Shown here piece after piece: positions 13,870 to 17,499 of a stretch of 17,499 nt of DNA. The notes beneath the pieces are model-generated. The model was not told the DNA's origin, ran no database searches, and saw nothing but the letters and a program-made list of their open reading frames with translations. The stretch's first letter is position 1. Every line of letters begins with the position of its first letter. The translations under genes and the position numbers were made by a program. Source of the stretch: AC-69 sp046728055 (GTDB lineage Bacteria > Actinomycetota > UBA4738 > HRBIN12); contig JBKPDU010000010.1 in the NCBI GenBank assembly GCA_046728055.1, positions 1 through 17,499 on the forward strand. The letters are read 5' to 3'.

Positions 13870-14343
13870 ATGCTACGGCCAGGACGTAAACGAGCCGGGA
13901 GAAGCCTCACGAGCGAGGCCGGCTTCACGCTGGTGGAGCTGATGGTGGTGGTGCTGATCATCGGCGTGGTCATCGCCATCGCCCTGGCCACGTTCCTCGG
14001 CGCGCGCAAGCGGGCCGAGGACCGCGCCGTCCAGACGGACATGCGAAGCGGCCTGGCCGCGGCCCTCGCCTACTACACGGAGGCCCAGGACTGGGATGGC
14101 TTCGACGCCGTGCAGGCCACGGCGGAGGAGCCACGGATCGGATGGGTCGATCCCGGCCCGCCGGCGATCGGTGAGACGGCGATCGTGGTCCATTCCGGGC
14201 AGCAACTCCTGCTCGTCGGCCGGTCCGCGAGCGGCACCTACTTCTGTCTGGCTCAGGTCCCCACCCATCCCGCGACCATCACGGGAAGCGGAGCCGCGTT
14301 CGCCGACGTGGACACCGTTCCCGAGTGTACCGGCGGCTGGTAG
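13870..14343 (+). CDS. second type IV pilin, paralogue of PilA without Pro22
   Basis: A 157-residue prepilin. The leader MLRPGRKRAGRSLTSEAG (18 residues) ends in the cleavage Gly, and the mature N-terminus is FTLVELMVVVLIIGVVIAIALA with Glu+5. It matches PilA almost residue by residue through TFLGARKRAEDRAVQ, pointing to gene duplication. Position +22 is Ala rather than the usual Pro, so the helix may be straighter. The C-terminal half is shorter and diverged but keeps SASGT, with Cys126 and Cys153 as a likely disulfide pair and an ECTGGW ending resembling the NCTGAF of PilA. The start is chosen as ATG 13870; GTG at 13861 and 13867 are in frame, and AAGGGTGAG at 13857-13865 could serve as Shine-Dalgarno. 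It may be an alternative or minor pilin. It lies 150 bases downstream of pilA, beyond the terminator. Confidence 0.88.
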   Translation: MLRPGRKRAGRSLTSEAGFTLVELMVVVLIIGVVIAIALATFLGARKRAEDRAVQTDMRSGLAAALAYYTEAQDWDGFDAVQATAEEPRIGWVDPGPPAIGETAIVVHSGQQLLLVGRSASGTYFCLAQVPTHPATITGSGAAFADVDTVPECTGGW

Positions 14344-14494
14344 CCGATCTCCCGTGGACGGCCGATCAGTGGAGAGGCGTCCCCCCAATGGCGTCCGCCG
14401 ACGCGGCACCGGGCCCTGCCAACAGTGGGACGGAAGGGGGCCGTCCCCCGCTCAAGAGGATCCCCCATCTGTTCGATACACAACCAAGGTGCTC
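14344..14494 (+). other. hairpin-rich gap before the minor pilin genes
   Basis: 151 bases without a supported gene. GGGACGG (14427-14433) pairs exactly with CCGTCCC (14441-14447), 7 bp. The overlapping GGGGG (14436-14440) can instead pair with CCCCC (14445-14449) around CCGT, so the two stems exclude each other. GCGTC (14391-14395) also pairs with GACGC (14400-14404). AAGGTG at 14486-14491 is the probable ribosome binding site for the next gene. No convincing promoter was found. The region could hold a terminator for the second pilin or an attenuator for the minor pilins. Confidence 0.4.
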
Positions 14495-16234
14495 ATGAAA
14501 CGTCCCGGCTCGCTGTCCCGAGTCTGCCGTCTCGCGCACTCGGACGAACGCGGGGTCACGCTGCTCGAGACGATCATCGCCGTCACGGTGGTCTTCGGCT
14601 CGCTGCTGATGCTCGCGTACACGGCCACGATCGGGTTCACCTATACCGCCCTGGCCAGGGAACGTCAGAGCGCCACCGGCCTAGCCAACCAGATCATGGA
14701 GCAGGTTCGAGGCCTGGCCACGGATCGGTTCGTCGACGGCCTCTCGTCGTCCGACCTGTCGGGCGATCCCAACATCGTGCTCTGTGGGAGTGAATACCGG
14801 TTCAAGACGTGCACCGGGGATCTCATCGTGCACACACCTGGGCTGCCGACCACGATCCCCCTGGTTCCCCACAGGGGGACGGTGTCCGAGGGCTTCCCCA
14901 CCGCCTTCGATTGGGCCGTGTACGTGACCAACAACGATCCCGAGACCGAGCCCTACCTCGTCACGGTCATCGTCAGCTGGACCGGCGGGAGGACCGCGGG
15001 CGCCCACTACGTCCAGAGCCAGAGCGTGGTCTTCGATCCCAAGGGGTGCCTGGACGAAACTGTCCACCCGTTCCCCGGCCCGTGCCAGCCGATCTTCGTC
15101 ACCGACGCCACCCGCGATGCGGGGCGGATCACGATCAGCGGCACGGTCAGCGGATTGGGCACCTTCAACCGCGCCGTCCTGGTCCTTGGCGGTGCGCGAG
15201 CCGAGATCCAGCGCGAGCAGGTGGCGCTGGTCCAGGGGACGGCCTCCCAGGCCGGCGCGGAGCTCGTGCTCGGCTCCGCGACGCAGACCCTGGGGCTGAT
15301 CGGGGCCAGTTCGTCGGCCGACGGCAATCCAACGACGTCTGCGGGCACCTACTCCTCGAGCACGTTGAGCCCATCGACAGGGGGAAGCAGGACCGTCACC
15401 TCGGCCGGGAACAGTCTCACGGTGTCGAACGGCACCGGCGGAGACACCGGCTCGACCACCAGCGCGTCGGCCGCAAACGCCGCGACCGCCCCCTGCCCGC
15501 TCGCCCCCTCGGAGAGCGACCAACAGCCCTGCGGGGCTGCGAGCGCGCAGCAGGCCTCCACGCTCTCGGCGACCATGGTCCTGGACGGACTCATCGTTGC
15601 GCTGAGCAACGTCACGCTGGCGCGGGTCCTTCCGGAAGCCGCCGCATCGGCGACATCCACCGACTTCCAGGAGCAGTCCGGTGACGTGGGATTGGAACGC
15701 CAAACCATCAGCAGAAGTGTCGGAGAAGTGGACCTCCTCACCCTGCCATCCCGGATGACCCCGCCCGCGGGCTTCAGCACGTACCTGGTGAAGCTCACGA
15801 ACTACTCCGACTCGGCCACGGCGCAGGTGGGCACCAACACGACTCCGCCGACGGCGGTCATCGGGGGCGGCTCCCTGAGCTATTGGAGGACCACGGGGAC
15901 CTGCGCAACGGGGTCGGGTTCCTACACCACCGTGGCTGTCTCGAACACCCCGACGACGTATCAGCCCTACTTCTGCAAGACGCAGAGGTTCTCGGGCAAG
16001 GACGTGACCGTGACGATGTCAGGGACGATCACCACAGGAGGAGTATCGACCAGGCAGACCGAGCCCGAGCCAGGGGCGCGGACGTCGGCGCAGGCCATCG
16101 TGAAGTCTCCCCTCAAGGCCTCCCTCACCTACACGATCCAGATCGAGAGCACCACGTACGTGAACCTGACCTTCGACGTTGACCTCGGCCAGATCGTGGC
16201 GACGGGGACCTACACGCCGCCCCCAACCGGATAA
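14495..16234 (+). CDS. very large PilV-like minor pilin, candidate tip adhesin
   Basis: A 579-residue prepilin-like protein. The 20-residue leader ends SDERG, followed by VTLLETIIAVTVVFGSLLMLAYTATIGF with Glu+5 (residue 25). ALARERQSATGLANQIMEQVRGLA (52-75) is the helix typical of PilV-like minor pilins, which are usually 130-200 residues. What follows is far larger: a beta-rich region (about 95-270), a Ser/Thr/Gly-rich linker (about 271-330, SSADGNPTTSAG to TTSASAANAATA) and a second beta-rich domain (about 355-579). Eight Cys in the mature protein fall in close pairs (97/106, 185/197, 334/346, 470/494), fitting four disulfide loops of a surface protein. ATG 14495 is chosen because the leader then has normal length; the frame is open further upstream. 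PilV/PilW/PilX-type genes together prime the pilus. The adhesin role is inferred from size and architecture. Confidence 0.85.
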   Translation: MKRPGSLSRVCRLAHSDERGVTLLETIIAVTVVFGSLLMLAYTATIGFTYTALARERQSATGLANQIMEQVRGLATDRFVDGLSSSDLSGDPNIVLCGSEYRFKTCTGDLIVHTPGLPTTIPLVPHRGTVSEGFPTAFDWAVYVTNNDPETEPYLVTVIVSWTGGRTAGAHYVQSQSVVFDPKGCLDETVHPFPGPCQPIFVTDATRDAGRITISGTVSGLGTFNRAVLVLGGARAEIQREQVALVQGTASQAGAELVLGSATQTLGLIGASSSADGNPTTSAGTYSSSTLSPSTGGSRTVTSAGNSLTVSNGTGGDTGSTTSASAANAATAPCPLAPSESDQQPCGAASAQQASTLSATMVLDGLIVALSNVTLARVLPEAAASATSTDFQEQSGDVGLERQTISRSVGEVDLLTLPSRMTPPAGFSTYLVKLTNYSDSATAQVGTNTTPPTAVIGGGSLSYWRTTGTCATGSGSYTTVAVSNTPTTYQPYFCKTQRFSGKDVTVTMSGTITTGGVSTRQTEPEPGARTSAQAIVKSPLKASLTYTIQIESTTYVNLTFDVDLGQIVATGTYTPPPTG

Positions 16235-16239
16235 ATGCC

Positions 16240-16872
16240 ATGCAGACGCGGATCGGTTCGGCGGTGGCCTTTGAGGAGCGTGGCATGACGATCGTCGAGA
16301 TGATGGTCACGATGATGATCCTGGGGATCACGCTTGCCATCTTCATGTCCGTCCTGTTCTCCGTGCAGCGAGGCGTGGTGCGTCAAGAGGCGCACAGCGC
16401 CCGGAACGATCAGGCACGTTTGGCCATCCAGGCCCTCGACCGGGAGATCCGCTCGGGGAACGTGCTCTACGACCCCGCGTCGGAGACCGTGCCCTACTAC
16501 AGCCTTCGGATCTATACGCAGACGAACGCGCCGACCCGGGTCACCGCGGGCAACCCGCAGGGCACGACGTGCGTGCAGTGGCAGCTGGACGAGGAGGAGC
16601 TCCAGACCCGGCAGTGGGTGCCCTACGACCCGAGCACGGTCACGTCGTGGCGGACGGTGGCCGAGGGCATCGTGAATCGAACGGTGGACCCCGACGTCCC
16701 GCTGTTCACCGTCGATCCCGACCCCTACAAGGGCGGGCGGACAATCCAGGTGACGCTGCTGGTGAACGACGACTATGTCGCTCATCCGGAGCAGACCATC
16801 CGGCTCCAGGCAGCCCTCACGGGCCGCAACACGACGTATGGGTACCTGCAGACCGCCTGCCCGGCACCATAG
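16240..16872 (+). CDS. PilW-like minor pilin
   Basis: A 210-residue prepilin-like protein. The 15-residue leader MQTRIGSAVAFEERG is followed by MTIVEMMVTMMILGITLAIFMSVLFSV with Met+1 and Glu+5 (residue 20). The helix continues through RQEAHSARNDQARLAIQALDREIRSG, the pattern seen in PilW and GspJ-type minor (pseudo)pilins, where the mature helix leads into ALDREIR. The rest is a beta-rich extracytoplasmic domain with Cys111 and Cys207 as its only cysteines, a possible disulfide. The ATG lies 5 bases after the stop of the large minor pilin. No Shine-Dalgarno is seen in that gap, so translation is probably coupled. It likely joins the initiation or tip complex with its neighbours. The name PilW is by class, not by proven orthology. 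Confidence 0.85.
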   Translation: MQTRIGSAVAFEERGMTIVEMMVTMMILGITLAIFMSVLFSVQRGVVRQEAHSARNDQARLAIQALDREIRSGNVLYDPASETVPYYSLRIYTQTNAPTRVTAGNPQGTTCVQWQLDEEELQTRQWVPYDPSTVTSWRTVAEGIVNRTVDPDVPLFTVDPDPYKGGRTIQVTLLVNDDYVAHPEQTIRLQAALTGRNTTYGYLQTACPAP

Positions 16873-16899
16873 AAAGAGACGAGGAGTGATGAGGAAGCG

Positions 16900-17499
16900 A
16901 TGTTGATCCGGTTGCGGCTCCAGGACGAGCGAGGGGTGGCGATGGTCGTGGCTCTCCTGGTCTCGTTCGTCGTCCTGATCCTCGGCGTGGCGGTCGTGTC
17001 GCTGTCCCTCCACAACCTCGAAGCCAGTGGATACGATCGGCGACGCCTCCTGTCGATCGGCGCGGCGGAAGCCGGGCTCGACTCGTACTACGAGACGATT
17101 GAGCGGACGGCCCCATCGAGCCTGCCGTGCACGCTCTCGGGGACGGTGTCCAGCGGCCCGAACACGGCGACATACGAGGCCAGCATCAAGGTCTACAACG
17201 GGGCGGGAGCCGAGATCGCGTGCCCACCGTCGGGGACGAACGCGGCAGGCGCCCTCATCACCTCCACGGGGCAGGCGGGAACGAACGCGCCGCGGACCAT
17301 GCAGTCGTACGTCCGGATGACGCCGATCTACGGAGGGTGGGAGGCGGCCATCTTCGCCAACACGCCCACGACGATCGGGCAGCGGATGACGCTCACCTCG
17401 GCCTCCGGCAGCGGGGGCGATGTCTACGTGAACGGCGACCTCACCCTCAACAATGCCATCACGGTGGGCGGGAGCCTGATCGTTTCACCCGCAGGGGCC
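16900..17499 (+). CDS. PilX-like pilus assembly protein (3' truncated by window)
   Basis: The frame starts at ATG 16900, 27 bases after the PilW-like gene, with GAGGAAG at 16891-16897 close upstream, and stays open to the window end (200 residues). MLIRLRLQDERG is a 12-residue leader ending in Gly, followed by VAMVVALLVSFVVLILGVAVVSLSL and then RRRLLSIGAAEAGLDSYYETI. This GVAMVVAL plus AAEAGL pattern is the PilX N-terminal signature (also GspK-like). Glu+5 is missing (Val instead), as is usual for PilX/GspK types placed at the pilus tip. From about residue 172 the chain reads GGDVYVNGDLTLNNAITVGGSLIV, short alternating strand-turn units that look like the start of a parallel beta-helix or polymer-forming repeat domain. 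Cys77 and Cys108 could pair. The full size and end are unknown. Confidence 0.85.
   Translation, partial: MLIRLRLQDERGVAMVVALLVSFVVLILGVAVVSLSLHNLEASGYDRRRLLSIGAAEAGLDSYYETIERTAPSSLPCTLSGTVSSGPNTATYEASIKVYNGAGAEIACPPSGTNAAGALITSTGQAGTNAPRTMQSYVRMTPIYGGWEAAIFANTPTTIGQRMTLTSASGSGGDVYVNGDLTLNNAITVGGSLIVSPAGA

Noticed and set aside
14096..14494. Upstream extension of the large minor pilin overlapping the second pilin
   Set aside because: The frame is open only because of composition. The prepilin leader and the AAGGTG ribosome site support ATG 14495.

Overview
The window is a high-GC stretch in which every supported gene lies on the + strand, packed tightly and often overlapping by 4 bases (GTGA junctions). 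The gene content and order point to an actinobacterium (Actinomycetota): an F420/FMN split-barrel oxidoreductase, rarA, a DUF948 membrane protein and a second tiny membrane protein just before alaS, then ruvX, mltG and aroE. Together with a complete monoderm-style type IV pilus (T4P) motor set, this suggests a less-studied lineage rather than Streptomyces or Mycobacterium. That placement is inference from synteny and composition; no 16S or other marker is present.

Region 1 (2-8178) is housekeeping. It holds the 3' part of aspS, a pyridoxamine-oxidase-like enzyme, the replication-fork AAA+ ATPase RarA, two small membrane proteins, a full-length alanyl-tRNA synthetase, RuvX, the peptidoglycan transglycosylase MltG and shikimate dehydrogenase AroE. 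A perfect inverted repeat (9+2+9 bases) sits on the alaS start codon, and a perfect hairpin fills the ruvX-mltG gap.

Region 2 (8195-13060) is the T4P engine: a protein with a probable Roadblock/LC7-like N-terminal domain and a long Pro/Glu-rich linker, then PilB (extension ATPase with an N-terminal MshEN-type domain), PilT (retraction ATPase) and PilC (inner-membrane platform).

Region 3 (13061-17499) encodes the pilus fibre. It has a structured 152-base leader; a major pilin starting at TTG behind a perfect Shine-Dalgarno and ending in a strong hairpin; a paralogous second pilin that lacks the usual Pro22; a second hairpin-rich gap; a very large 579-residue PilV-like minor pilin; a PilW-like protein; and a PilX-like protein cut by the window end.

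As a unit, PilB and PilT would drive polymerisation and depolymerisation of the major pilin through PilC, while the minor pilins prime and cap the fibre, with the 579-residue protein as a candidate tip adhesin. Prepilin peptidase (PilD) and PilM/N/O are not in the window and would be expected downstream. The most unusual items are the Roadblock-like protein placed ahead of pilB, the oversized minor pilin, the structured pilA leader and the palindrome at the alaS start. No CRISPR array, tRNA, rRNA, insertion sequence or phage gene was seen.
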